A stretch of 64,000 nucleotides of DNA, taken from the NCBI GenBank assembly GCA_037176845.1, contig JAYKXP010000154.1, positions 1 through 64,000 of the forward strand, in the 5' to 3' direction. The stretch's first letter is position 1, and each line of letters opens with the position of its first letter. Source of the stretch: Paramarasmius palmivorus. Its lineage: Eukaryota > Basidiomycota > Agaricomycetes > Agaricales > Marasmiaceae. Shown one piece after another: positions 30,987-43,345 of this stretch. A program made the translations under genes and the position numbers. The notes beneath the pieces are model-generated. The model searched no databases. It was not told the DNA's origin and saw only the letters and a program-made list of their open reading frames with translations.

Positions 30987-31326
30987 TCATCGTTGTATCC
31001 TGATTTGTATATCCGTAGTCTAGACAAGCATTTCTCCAACAATATTGGCGTTGTCTACGTGGCTGTGTGATGACACGTCGAAACGTAAAGAACCCTAATC
31101 TTTCTTGACCCTTGACACTACCGTCTACTTTATCTCCTTTACAATCTTCCCTAAGCCACGCTAGTCCAACAGTCCGCCAAAATGGGTTTCCCAATAGGTA
31201 GCGCGGGAATTCTACCAGGCCGCCGCAGACACGACTATTAGTATTAGTATCACGGGAATAGAGCTGCTCAACTTGAAAAACCCGGGTTCATCTGATTCTG
31301 GTGACCTCTCTCTTCCCAACCAACAC

Positions 31327-33870
31327 AATGCCTATCGTTTCTGTTCCAGAGGCCTCCCAGAGACAGGATATCGATGTTATAGTTGTTGGAGGTGGAACTG
31401 CTGGGCTTGTAGTCGCTGTTAGGTGAGATCTGATAATGATATATTGATCCGACACTGATTGGAAACTAGGATCGCTCAGTCGACTCCATTGAATGTGCTG
31501 GTCCTGGAAGCTGGGGTATCCCATGAGGACGATCCTCTCGTTGACGTTCCAGGTACGAAATCGGCATCATATCACTACAGTCAGCGTATAACGTTATTAT
31601 CAGGCCTCATCTCCCGAACACTTGGAAATCCTCACTATGATTGGAACTATGTATCTGTGTGTTTCCATGAATATCTATCAGAACTATCGATGACATATAG
31701 AATAGACTCCGCAAACCCGCCTCGATAATCGCGTTATTCCACTTGATCACGGTAAAGGACTAGGAGGATCTTCTGCCGTGCGTTTTCTGCCCAATTGCTC
31801 GATCTCGTTATTCACGCGAAAGTAGATCAATTTCAACGGCTTTTTTCATCCAACGGCAGAAGAGTTTGATGCATTTGAACGACTGGGTAATCCAGGTTGG
31901 GGCGAGCACGAATTGCGCAGGTGCCTTCAAAGGGCAAGTCAGTTCGCGTTTTTACACTATAACATACGGAGATAATGGTTCCAACTAAGGTTGAAAGAAG
32001 TAAAATCCCTACCGAGGATTGTGGTCCGTAGGTGTGATGCGGAGGCGGCGGATTACTGAATGCTGATTACAACAGACTTGGGATTTATCGCTACTTCGCA
32101 ACCTCCATTTGTTCCGCACATACACGATTTTGTCGTCGAAGGATTTGAGTCGTTGGGCGTGCCTCGTATCAATGTTCGTTGTTAGCCTTTTTAACGACGC
32201 GTTTTTGACGGAGAAATAGCGATGTGGACTGGGTGTATCGACAACCACGCTGACCGTAGATGTCGAATCAAGCTCAACGGTCAAACGATCTTACTCTGCA
32301 AGTGGATACTACCACCCGAATAAGGACTTGAAGAATTTATTCGTGGCTCTCGAAGCTACAGTAACGAAGGTTAGTTTATGTTTTGCACCGGTTCTATCGC
32401 ACTGACATTATGATTAAAGGTCAACCTTACTCCGATCGAAAACGGCTTACTTAGGGCCGTCAGCGTTCGAGTGGAAAGTCTAGATCAGGTTCTGTATCCA
32501 GTGAAGGCAAGAAAAGAGATCATCTTGTCTGCTGGTAAGGCTTTGTGATGGGCTTAGTCTACTACGTTGATTAGAGGCGTGTAGGTGCACTCCATACTCC
32601 ACATATTCTCGAGCTCTCTGGGATCGGTGACAAGAGCATTCTCTCTAATGTGGGTATCGAATGTCTCGTAGATCTGCCTGGGGTCGGCGAAAATCTTCGT
32701 TCGTGACGTCTTTCTCTAGTTGCATTGTGAAAATTCACTTGAATGCCAGAGGATCATGGTTTAGTCCCTACTGTTGCTGAAGTCGGAAAAGAGAATGAAA
32801 CGGCCGAAATGCTAGCAGAGCCCGATATACTCGAGGCCCATCAGGAGCTATAGTGCGTTTCTCTCCTTTACTGCGCTTCCTCTCTACTCAATGGTATCTT
32901 TGTGAGCAGTAAGCAGAAGAAGGGAATTCCTTTCGAGCGGCGTAACAACCTTAGTTGCTTTTCTTCCTGCTAACAGGGTTGGGATCGACAGCAACTGCTC
33001 CAAAGGGGTTGTCGTGGATGAAGTAGACGCCGACATCCGAGTCAATCCAGACGTGAGAAGAGGGACCCTAAAACAATACGATATTCTTACTAGATGGCTT
33101 CAAGAGCACGACCAGACTGAGAGATTTGCACAGTGAATACTCACTTTCCTATCTCTGACTGTTTACTCAATTCCCAGCCCAGGGTTCTGCACCTAAACGC
33201 ACACTTTCCGACGCCCGGAATATCGACACCCCAACCTGGGAAGCGATATATCACACTCTCACCAGTGTATTCTCACCCCTTTTCCCGTGGATATGTTCAT
33301 CTTGCTTCAAAGGATCCTAAGATTCCACCTGTCGTCAATCCCCGCTATTTCAGTCATCCACTTGACAAGCAAATCCTCGAAGCTGGGCTTAATTTTACTT
33401 TGCAGCTATATGAAACGCCATCGTTGAAACCATTTATTATCAACATAGTGGCGGGGAGTGTACAGGACAGCGAGAGGAGCGAATACGTGAAAGGTCAATT
33501 CAACACAGTATGGCACCAGTCAGGTACGGCCGCGATGCTTCCAAGAGAAGATGGGGGCGTAGTGGATCACTTGCTACGGGTATACGGGACTGTTGGACTG
33601 CGTGTGGTATGTGTCTTGTGTTTGCAACGATATGAAGAACGAACACTGATCGGAAAACACAAGGCTGATGCCTCAATCATTCCCTTGGTAGGTCAACCAA
33701 AGCTGTGACCGAAGCCCGCAGCTAATAATTCAATGTCGTCAAAGCTTCCTTCGGTGAATACACAAAGCGTGGTTTATACCGTGGCTGAAAGAGTAAGTTT
33801 TAGCTTTTGCCACTGAGCCATACTGATTCGCCCTTCTCAGGCAGCCGAGATCATTCTTTCAGAGATATAA
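31327..33870 (+). CDS. GMC oxidoreductase (aryl-alcohol oxidase / glucose oxidase family), frameshifted
   Basis: FAD-dependent alcohol oxidase family, often secreted to make H2O2; this one has no signal peptide. The N-terminus has the Rossmann motif VIVVGGGTAGLVVA, then VLVLEAG, NPHYDWNYVS, HGKGLGGSSA|INFNGFFHP (joined over an intron), GNPGWGEHEL, SYSASGYYHPNKD, the second GMC signature LHTPHILELSGIG, DLPGVGENL and the C-terminal VDASIIPL-like ADASIIPL with HQSGTAAM, where His is the catalytic position. Around 32922 the frame breaks: after YKQKK one extra G in a GGG run separates it from FLSSGVTTLVAFLP. Everything else reads through about ten introns. Either an assembly error or a recent pseudogene. 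Confidence 0.85.
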
Positions 33871-34145
33871 GTCTACATGGTGGCAGAATCGGTATTCACA
33901 TTCCAAGAGTGGGTCATATTAGTCTAGATGACCGAGAATCTCCATGCCTATATCAATGCATGATGAATCGTTCTAACTGGAGGCTGTTTGGGCGAATCTT
34001 ACCGTGGTTCGACCCAGCAGGCTGGGCTGCGCAGCGTTGATCATTTGCTGGCACCGCATGGAATTCGTGATCGAGTCAATCAGTGGCTGTCCATCCATCA
34101 GTGATACAAGAAAACAACAACCGCGGCTTAACCGGCATCCCGTTG

Positions 34146-34153
34146 TATATAAG
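34146..34153 (+). promoter_or_regulatory. TATA box of small GPI-type protein gene
   Basis: TATATAAG 77 bp upstream of the ATG at 34230, followed by a pyrimidine-rich leader (TTCTTCTCCTTCACCCCC). Confidence 0.5.
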
Positions 34154-34229
34154 ACGTATAGGTTGATGTTCCATTCATTCTTCTCCTTCACCCCCTTCTT
34201 TCATTAATAAGCCAGCAGGAACTGGAGCA

Positions 34230-35091
34230 ATGTTTTTTTCCCGGTGAGTAAGTTCCCTGCACTATAGTCGTAAATGTTTACAGGGAATCGCGCAGTTTTT
34301 CTTCGCTTTTCTTCTTGTCAGCTCTTGCCATCGACTCTCATGCCATCTCTGTCACTCTCGATAACACTTTTATCATTGTTCCTGAAGCTCAAAACGAGAC
34401 TGTATTCAACTTGAATATGACATTTTCCTTTGCTCCCGACGATCCCAAGGTTATCGGTGTATGTCCTCTCAACATGACATTCGCACCAGACTGCCCCGTT
34501 ATCTCCACTCCGAACGGTAAAGCGCCTTCGGGACAATGCTATGGCGGAATGAACACTTTTACCACCAATATTCTTACTATTCCGGACCCTTCTACCGGAA
34601 AGACAGGAAGACTCGGCCTTTCGATTTATGATCGTGGGTGAGTCTCAGATTTTTCTCTGTACGAAATCATGACTGATCTCCAGCCGTATAGAGAGTACAA
34701 AGTGTGCGTTTATGCAGGAGTGAAGAACGACACTGGGTGCGTTGTCTTGACCGCGTTCGTTTAATGCGTAGTCAATAACTCCGGTTCAAAGGATGTCTTT
34801 GTTGACCGAGAAAGATGCTATCGCGAAAACCGGCACATTCAAGGCGGGCTTTGCTAATGAATCCACGAGTATCAACGGGTGAGATGCGACGTGCTGTCGA
34901 TGTTTAATTTCCAATGAATATCGATCTCTTTTAGGACAACTGAATCTTCTGAATCTGCTAATAACTCAGCCGCAAGGTATGTCGCAAATTTTTGCGTGGT
35001 TGATATGGTATTGAGCCAGTATTTCAGATTGAATCTGGCCATAGGAACTGTGGTTAGCGGCGTAGCTGTGATAATCGGCATAATGGTGTAA
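34230..35091 (+). CDS. small secreted protein, probably GPI-anchored
   Basis: A first mini-exon (ATGTTTTTTTCCCG) splices to an exon completing a signal-like segment (SSLFFLSALAIDSHA). The body has many N-glycosylation sequons (NET, NMT twice), four visible cysteines (VCPLN, DCPVI, QCYGG, KVCVYAG), and ends with a Ser/Thr/Asn-rich spacer (TTESSESANNSAAR) and a hydrophobic C-terminus (LNLAIGTVVSGVAVIIGIMV) without a basic tail, as expected for GPI attachment. About five introns of 45-65 nt. I do not recognise the family; similar cysteine-bearing surface proteins are common in mushrooms. Confidence 0.65.
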
Positions 35092-35884
35092 TGGCCAACA
35101 CGACTATACCTTAAAAAACTACAAGCCTATCTTCACTGTAATGGAGAATGTCGAAGTTGATGCAAAGTTTATGATCATGATGCAGTGATAAGGTGCTAAG
35201 CGCCGGTCTGGGTAAGTCGCATTGGCCCCACGCGATGGGCTACTTATGTAGGTTAGGGCTGAGCCGGACCCGTTGCATTTTGACAGCACGGGCCCAGAGC
35301 CTTTTGCAATCTTTTTTGGGAATCCCAATGAAGAAACAGGTTAGTGGATATCTGTTGAAGGCGCTGTGGCCACGCAATGACTCTACATAAGTACCAGGAG
35401 TCTGGTACCCGCCACATCTCAAGTCACCCTGTACCAGTTTGTGATGATTGACGAAACATGCGTCGCTCTCGAATCCGTCGACAGGCAGCTTTCCGGATTT
35501 TTTAGGGCTACGAAATGCTCGGGCTCATCACAAAGCCGTTTAGGTCGGTTTTCAGATGTTGTCAATGGCAAGTTGCACAGACAGACCTCAAAGTTTACCC
35601 AACTTTCCACTAGTAGTTCATTAGCAGCAAATTAGCAGGTTATGATGTCGCCAAGCTTCTGAACTGAACAAGTCACCATTCATCGTGAGTTTTTTTTTTT
35701 TCGTTATTGTACAACGTGTTCGTTACCGCATTCATGTTTGTACTACGTTAGAACAAAGAACATCATTCTACTTTTACAAGTCGGACTCCGCTGACATCGC
35801 CTTCATCGTTCTCTTTCATGTCCAAAGCACAAAAGCTCGCCCTTTTCTTGAACTAAACGCTAAATTCTCGCTCTGTACCGTCCT
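35092..35884. other. intergenic
   Basis: No supported gene. A run of 11 T at 35690-35700 and short ORFs only. Confidence 0.6.
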
Positions 35885-37287
35885 TTGTCGCTGACGCTCA
35901 TGGACCTTCCATCCCAACGAACTCCAGTGGCAGACAAAGCCATAGGGCCACTTGATACTCCCTTTGTTTCTCACGAGTACAGATTGTTTTCAGACGCGAA
36001 CGCGGTTGATGATTCTTCACTTCCATTCCCCGAACCGTATAACCCTCGACATCCGCTCAGACCCTGAGAAGAAATCTCATGCTCGAAAGCAACCTCCAGG
36101 ACACATACCCCGGCCACGCAATGCATTCATTCTCTTTCGTTGCGACTTTGTCCGTCAAAAGAAAGGTTCCGATCGAAGTCGAAGGACACCATCGAAATAT
36201 TTCACGTATTGCGGGCAGTGTATGGCAGCATATGTCACCCGAGCAGAAGAAGCCGTGGAAGGATATGGCGGCAGAGGAGAAGAGGAATCATGAGAGGAGG
36301 CATCCTGGGTATAAATACCGTCCAGGCGTTTACTGCGATGCGCCTAGAGGTCAAGAGAAACAGACCTTGTCACGGGGGCGAAAACATGTACGAGGCGCCG
36401 CCGACGTAGCCTTCTTTCATGCCATCAAACAGTCGCGAAAACCGCCGAACGTAGCACCGTTTTACCACCCCTTCCCGATGCTTCCACGTTCATTCAACAA
36501 ATGCCTCTTCTCAGATACTTCCTCGCCTAATGATGTACCATCACCCCTACGACGCTCATCTTCTTGTCCACCACCCGGTGCCTTCCCTGTTCTCCCTTCT
36601 TTCAACAACTCCTTGAATCATTCAAAGACGGTGCGAGACGACTTGTCTCGACGCCCCAGTCGCGTCACCTTTTATCAGTCTGCTCCACCTTTGCAGTTTG
36701 AGACCGAGCCCTAGGTTCAGGGCGGGCCGACGTTCCCGTACACTTCCTACCGACTTCTCTTCAACATCACAACCTTCACGCCCCTGCTTCCTATTGTTGC
36801 ATCGCCTGTAGATGCTCCCGGATGGTACAAAGCAACACCAACCTCCTGCCCATTGGACTCAGTGGACAGACAATGTCGGAAGGCAACTAAAAAGGCAAGA
36901 ACTAGCACAGGTAGGTCCTCTGTGCGAAACGCTGCCGACGATACACTCATGAATGATACGATCTAGAACCACGGATTTGACAATACACTAACGAATACAG
37001 TACCCAATTGGTTTGCTGCCACACCCGACGAGGGCCCATCGTTCACGAATCCGTTTGGTAGCATGTCGATTTCACCACGAAATGCCGCCTCCATTCCTGT
37101 TTCCCAACGTCACGATGAGCATATCTCACCCTTTGACACATCTTTCATGGCATTCAATAACGATTTCCTCGGGCCGTACTCTATTGAAGCGCTCGGATCG
37201 TATTGCGAATCCCGCAGCTCGAGAGTTACATTTCATCCTTACATACTTCCTCCGTGTCTCAACTCAACCCCACTTACACCCACATGA
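35885..37287 (+). pseudogene. HMG-box transcription factor, with frame breaks
   Basis: The HMG box (MATA-HMG type, DNA-minor-groove binder) is clear: HIPRPRNAFILFRCDFVRQK, then IEVEGHHRNISRIAGSVWQH, then MSPEQKKPWKDMAAEEKRNH with PGYKYRP after it. But the first part and the second part are in different frames, offset by one G at about 36165, and the N-terminal MDLPSQRTPVADKA frame also shifts by one before the box (about 36040-36065). Downstream, coding-like segments rich in Ser/Pro continue to 37287 (NWFAATPDEGPSFTNPFGSM...) across at least one stop at 36712-36714, which might be an intron. Either a decayed gene or local base-calling errors. Such genes include mating-type and non-mating regulators; nothing else here marks a mating-type locus. 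Confidence 0.7.
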
Positions 37288-37857
37288 GGATAGAAGGCTG
37301 AAAGTCACGGACGAATCGTGAGTTTACCCCACTTTCTTTAATCCGGACCGTGAACAAAGCCACAGAAACGGACCGCCAGAAAAAGCGGTGACGTGACAAA
37401 CGAACTGCGCCTCCTTGTACCTCGATTGTCCCTGTACGAACGGGGGAACAACACGCCTTCATCGAGGGCCGAAACATAGAGGACCAATTCTGTACGAATA
37501 GGATAGGAGGAAGTCAAGGCCGTCGATTGTAACTTCTCCCAACGACACCACTACGTCTCCGTGCGTGAGGATTATCTATAGTCTCCTCGGCGAACTAGTA
37601 GTCATAAATAACTTTCTGTTGATAGATAGATCCCTGGTTCGTAATCTAGATTCTACACTGCGTACAAATTGCTGAGGTTGAACGTCGACCGCCAAGTACC
37701 GCGGCCAACGATACCGCGCCATTAAGTGTGTGCGGCGATATTAGCGCCAATCAACACTGTTTCTCCAGGTTGTTCGTGTCTCTTTATTTGTTTGACATTG
37801 GGCTATTTGACCAAATCTTCTTACCTTCCATGAGACAGAAATAACGACTCCCCGACA

Positions 37858-37977
37858 CACTGGGGGCAAGAAAGCATAAGTCTCGGTTTTTTTTTAAAGA
37901 CTTATGGGACCTTATGCATGACTCCTTGCATAAGTTTTGGTCAGTGAACACAAACTCATGCGAAATTGTCCCCAGTG
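37858..37977. mobile_element. CACTA-like MITE, 120 bp
   Basis: 12-bp terminal inverted repeats CACTGGGGGCAA / TTGTCCCCAGTG (11 of 12 match), flanked by a 3-bp direct repeat ACA (37855-37857 and 37978-37980). CACTG ends and a 3-bp target duplication are the marks of CACTA/EnSpm elements. Inside are further inverted motifs (CTTATGCA...TGCATAAG). No coding capacity. Confidence 0.7.
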
Positions 37978-38081
37978 ACAGTGATACAGCAACGCGCGCG
38001 CAGCGAATGCGGAGATATTCTGGGGAATAGGTTTGTTGTTCCTGAATTTCGGAGATTTTACCCCAACGCCCATGGGGAAGA

Positions 38082-38090
38082 TATATAAAA
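38082..38090 (+). promoter_or_regulatory. TATA box upstream of sugar transporter
   Basis: TATATAAAA; the first well-placed ATG downstream is at 38272. Confidence 0.5.
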
Positions 38091-38271
38091 CGGGTTGACG
38101 GTGGTCAGGTGGTCCACTTCATTTCCTTGCATCAGATCCGTGTTCCGCTTTCATTCAACAAGATCAAAAGTTTAGTCAATTTAATTCAACCGTAAGGGCT
38201 AAGAAAGGTCAAGCCTAAAAGTTCTGAAGGAATAGGAATGTTTTTTTGAGTTTGTCGTCCCCGGCACGGGC

Positions 38272-40630
38272 ATGGTGGGAGGCCGGACCGCTATGGGGCC
38301 CGGGGACTACCCCACAACCGATCAAGGGTTTGATGATCTTATGACATTCCTTACTCGTGCCTAGTCGGTTGATTCAAAAGGATGGGGTGCTTCTTTCCCA
38401 TCTTCTCCTGCCTCCCACTCGGGAAACCAACTCCTTGTCGAGTTCTTCGAGCGTACCAGCGGCCCATCATGAGCAAGGAAAGCATCTTCGTGAACATACG
38501 CGTCTATTGTATGTCTTCAGTGTCTACGTAAGGCACTGCCTCCTGATTGCTTTTTTTTACAGGGCTGGCATTCGTGGTCTACTGGGGCATCGTCCTATTC
38601 GGTTATGATACGTTAGTAAACCTTCCTTTCTCGCACCGTTCTCGTCACTAAAATCGTCTTCAGAGGTGTTGGTGGAGGCGTTGTCGGTAATGCGTATTTC
38701 CAGGAGCATTTTGGAATGAGGCCGGGTGGAGAGAAGGACCAGGACAGGATAGATGAAGTCAGCTCCATTGTTGTCTCTGTGTTACAAGCCGGTGCTTTCT
38801 TCGGTGCATTGTCGTCTGCACCCGTCTCTGGTGAGTAATTGCTATCCCTCAAGATTTAGCTAAATGCTCAATCTTGCTTCCATATAGCTCGTATTGGCAG
38901 GAAATATACCCTTGTAACTTTCTCGACAATATTTGCCGTTGGAGCTGTGCGTCATGCCGAAGTCCAAGTCTAAACCCTTCTCATTGTTTTCATCGGCAGA
39001 TTCTTACCACCATCGCTGAAAGCCCCAAGAATGGCCTGGATCTCATTTACGCTGGCCGAGTCATCTCTGGTTACGGTATTGGTGCCATCTCCGCTGTTGC
39101 CCCTGCTTTCGTATCCGAGTGTAGTCCAAAGGAGGTTCGCGGGAGGATTACTGGCCTTTTCCAGATCATGGTTGCAATTGGAGTGATGATTTCCTACTTC
39201 GTCAACTGTGAGTTACCGCTTATTCCGAACCCCTTGACCATCGCACTTACTGCCTTATTAGACGGTATCGGTATCCATATGCAGACTGGTGTTGACATCT
39301 GGAGAGTGCCATTCGGATTACAACTCGTGCCTTGTGGTATTATGTTGCTCGGATTACTTACTGTTAAGGCACGTGCTCCTCTCTTCTGATAAGAGCACTC
39401 TGCGAACTTATTCCTACAGGAATCTCCTCGTTGGTTGGCCTCGGTTGAACGTAAGGAGGAAGCGTTGCATAACCTTGCCTATCTTCGCAAGAAGCCCATC
39501 TCTGACGACGGTGTCCTCAGTGAAATGGCCGAAATAGAGGCCGCCATTGATGAGGAAAGAGAGCTAGAGACGGTCTGGGCTTGAAGGAAGCTTTCCTAGG
39601 AAAAGGCAACTTCATTCGTTTTGTAATTGCATTCGTGATCTTCCTCCTCCAACAGTGGTCCGGTCAAAATAGTGTCAAGTAAGGTTCTCTTAGTGATACT
39701 GATTACATTGCCTAATATTTCCTCCAGCTACTATGCCCCCCAGATTTTCGAGTCAATTGGTTACACGGGAACCAAGAACTCGTTGCTCGCATCTGGAATC
39801 TACGGCGTTGTCAAGGTCGTCTTCACCGCATTGTTCATCTTCTTCGGTGTCGAGTCGCTTGGTCGTAAGCTTTCCTTCATCATTTCCGCCTTTGGAATGG
39901 GGTCTCTCTTCTTCATTATTGGTGCCATCCTGAAGACGCACCCTCCTCCAAAACTCGTGGATCCCAACAATCCTCCTTCGCCTCCTCCCGCGAGTCAGGC
40001 TATGGCTGCAATGATGTACATCTATGTATGCTTCTACAGCATGGGCTGGGGTAAGTTGATAACCTTACGTACGGGTATCTCAGTCTCATGATTACATCAC
40101 AGGTCCTCTTCCGTGGGTTTATGTTTCCGATATCTTCCCTACCCGCACTAGGCACTATGGTCTCGCTCTTGCCAGTTCTTCACAGTGGCTCTTCAGTATG
40201 TGGAAGCATTGAAGTTAAGCAAATAATTGCTAAGCGTGTCTATAGATTTCGTTGTTTCAAAGGTTACTCCCGAGTTAGTCACACACCTGGGCTACAAGAT
40301 CTTCTTTATGTTCGCCGCGATCAATATCGGTGGTATGGGAACCTTTTCCCTGTGAGTTTTCATGGTCAAAGCCAAGTCTAGGATGTTCGAGCTCATTTTT
40401 ATTCTTCTAGCCTTATCCCCGAAACAAAAGGTCGCAGTCTCGAGGATATGGACGTCATCTTCGGTGCCATTTCACAAGCAGAGAGAAATGCCGCTATCGC
40501 ACGGGCGCAAAAAGGTGTGCTGATCGTTATTTTGTCGTATCCTCATCGCTCATCGCTCGAAAACGCTCTAGAACTTGACCAAGAGGTCAACGATGTACGG
40601 TCCGACTCACGGAGCGACCAGAAGGTGTAA
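38272..40630 (+). CDS. MFS sugar transporter, one frame break
   Basis: Proton-coupled monosaccharide uptake across the plasma membrane is the usual role. Motifs in order: YWGIVLFGYDTGVGGGVV (TM1), RIGRKYTLV (loop 2-3), GRVISGYGIGAISAVAPAFV with SECSPKEVRGR, QLVPCGIMLLG, ESPRWLAS, LLQQWSGQNSVNYYAPQIF, GPLPWVYVSDIFPTRTR and PETKGRSLED at the end of TM12: the full sugar-porter signature set. Introns of 45-60 nt are placed by these motifs. At about 39571-39584 the frame breaks (ELETVWA-stop against GLKEAFLGKGNFIRF), one base short. The N-terminus is uncertain: ATG 38272 (MVGGRTAMGPGDYPTT) matches the family style but does not join cleanly to the exon starting near 38469. Confidence 0.85.
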
Positions 40631-42384
40631 ACTCGTTGTTTACTATCTGGGGCATTATCATCTTTACCGAGTAACGAGTTTCACGATCCGTCAGTGTACT
40701 TTCATAGGTTATGGAGCACTGTGTACATTTATACTTAGTTCACCAACGTCTATTTTCATCCTGAAGCTATCCACTACCGCTGTCACCGAGCGTCCGTTTG
40801 CTTGAATCAAAATAAGCTATCAAGATGCACGTTCCTTGTTCCTGGCCCACGTGTCCGAAGCTCCGAAGCATACGGAATTCCTCTCACCATGACCCACAGG
40901 CCACAAAGATTACAATCAAAAGGCCCGAAGAGCCGAACGCCAAAGAGAGACAGGGTCGGATTTATCAATTTGACGCTCACATGCCACGAGGCTCCCGACT
41001 CCAGTTGAACTCCAGCACGTATCCAAGCAACACCATCCGCTTACTCGCTCGTATGAGGAGTTGCACCGGATCTTCGCTGCATTTTGCGGAAGCCGTGTCC
41101 AATTTATTTCTGTAATTCGACAAGCACTACTAACTGTTCAGCACCATAGATGGGAAAGAGAATCACAGCCAGACGGCGATCCTTCAATGTTTCGCTCAGC
41201 ATTTGACTAGGCGTGTTTTGAAGCCCAGATGTCAGTTTGTTACTCCTTCATTATCGCAGGCGCGGTTGACCGTAAAGCTGTGGAGGAATCCGCGTACGGA
41301 AAGGATCCAATCTGTGTACGCTGAAAATCCAAGTGATATTCACGACTCACGAGTGGAGTCACGCCGAGAAATGGTCGGTCCCTGAAACGGAACAAGGTGG
41401 TACTACCGAGCGCGACTTTTGCCGCCCTGTGTGCTATCCCTTCCATACGATAGCCAAAAGCTTTCAGCACCACTAAGCACTGGGCTGTGGAGAGATCAGG
41501 TATGAGGGTTTTACACTCTCACGAGCAGTCAGCTGCCTCAAGGTGCAGTCCAAGCAGCCTTTACTAAATTAACTCGGGGTTTATTGCCCAGGAACTCGAA
41601 TGCCGCCATTTTCCATCCGTGAGGTGTGATTTCGTGAGATCTGGAGGTGAATATCAATTTGGAGCCTGATAAGGTTGATCTATCGATAAGCCTAGACACA
41701 AATGTGTCTAATGATTAATCTTTGTCTTGACTTGGATTCGCCGTCGTCAGCTGGTCCTAGAGATCTCCCATGAGATACTGACGTAGTAATGTTTCCGATC
41801 CTTTTGAGAAATATTGTTCAATGGTCGGCCATCCCAAACACCTTCGTTGCTCAATACTCAACTGCTAAGTTCTACTATCCGAGCATGCGTTCAGGGTTTT
41901 CGCTATGTTTTCAGTCGTTTCAACTATTGCTACCCCTAGCATATGGAGCAATCTCCATTCTGCTTTTTTTAATCGATGGACTCCATGGATACTGCGATGA
42001 GCTCAAGAGTCCCATCCTTTTGGGCCACGTTTAACCGTGACGGAGTTCAACGCCCGCCGCGCCATATCGTGAGCGGAACACTTGTCACTTAGTTAATTTC
42101 CTCGGTGTCTTTATTGCTGGACTCCCAAGACCAATGTGCAAACACAAATGTGTCATCATTCATCGCATGGAATAACGGTCCACTCCGTAAGAGCTGAGTA
42201 TGCAGAGATATTCGGTAGGCCTAGAGAGAATGCCCAGATTCTGCATAGTATCACCTTTCATCGGCACGGCGGTGTTCCCTATTCTAGCGGTCGGTTGATA
42301 TTTTGAATTCATGTCTACAATTCACTCGCGTATTTCCAGAAGAGTTCATAAAATTACTAGGCAAGTCGATAAAAACGCATAGCG
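40631..42384. other. stretch without supported gene
   Basis: ORFs 40825-41115 (+, 96 codons) and 41789-42034 (+, 81 codons) are the longest; no domain recognised and no splice logic. Nothing else seen. Confidence 0.5.
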
Positions 42385-43135
42385 ATGTCCGCTAATCATT
42401 ATCTCCAAACGCCCTCTGCAGGTAAAATGTCTGAACCGAGTCTTTCAGATGGTAACCTTGGACCTGTAATTAACACCCTTGCTGCATTGGTCAAGGATTG
42501 GTTGCAAGGACTAGTCGACTCCTTGCACATGTATCGCCGCCTGGTCGGTGCTCCCCCTCCACATCCCAACTATCCTCTTCCTGCCGATTTTCCATTTGGC
42601 AGTCTCTCGCAAGTATTTCACTGGGTACAGATTTTCGACGATGCCAACCAGGCCAATCGGAGCTTTCGCGTGAGGATGTCTCTCTTCGAGGGACGTCCAG
42701 AACGTTGGGAGCCACTCCTGTGGTCGGTTCATAGTGGTAAGTCGTCTCCGAACCTATTGGTAATATAGAGCTAAAATATACGTCAGGGAATGTTGTTCTA
42801 GGGTCGGTAGAGCTGGATCCGTCGCCTATATGCCGACCAATCTGTCGTGTCCATCGACCCGATCTTCATTCTGGAGAGCCTCATTCATGCTGTCACCTAC
42901 CACCGCAAGATCATCGTATCGAGCAGGATTGTTCTGCTAGCACCAACGACACCCGCGGCTGCCTCGTCTGGGTATATTTGGACCGAGATATTTGAAATTC
43001 GTCGTTCCGACAATAACGAGCTCATTAAAGAACTGGCTCGAAGGAGCACTTCCTCGCAACCAAGGTTTTGTCCCACTTGTCGTATTTGGTTGCCCCAAGC
43101 GGGTCCAAATTATTGCCTGCAACATTTGCCCTCCT
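42385..43135 (+). CDS. hypothetical protein with C-terminal zinc-knuckle-like motif
   Basis: First exon from ATG 42385 gives MSANHYLQTPSAGKMSEPSL..., an amphipathic helix (LAALVKDWLQGLVDSLHMYR) and FHWVQIFDDANQANRSFRVR. A GTAAGT donor at 42736 ends it. The last exon frame (from about 42818) reads VVSIDPIFILESLIHAVTYH... and ends with CPTCRIWLPQAGPNYCLQHL, a C-x2-C...C-x2-H arrangement that could bind zinc. The two exons do not join in frame with any acceptor I can find, so a small exon or a one-base error lies near 42790-42820. Function unknown. Confidence 0.5.
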
Positions 43136-43345
43136 AAATGTGCGTGTCTTCCATAGCATATAGAAGAAGACTAACTGATGTGTGGTCATAGTCATTAAAC
43201 TCTCCCGGAAAAGTTTGCAAGTGTTATGATCTCCGTAAAGAAATACAAAAGAAATATCTATTCAAAACGTTGACGATTTATGTACCATAATTTAATGAGT
43301 CTCGAAGCGAATTTCATGTATTTATTTCCATTACAAATTGTCATA

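Noticed and set aside
30673..31194. 173-codon minus ORF
   Set aside because: It reads through tRNA-Ser(CGA) and shows no domain; a shadow frame.
31999..32300. GMC gene as fully decayed between SSAV and SYSASGYY
   Set aside because: Stops vanish once introns with GTGCGT, GTCAGT, GTCCGT and GTTCGT donors are removed; only the break at 32922 remains.
37288..37857. Continuation of the HMG gene or another gene
   Set aside because: Only scattered short frames; no domain or consistent splice sites.
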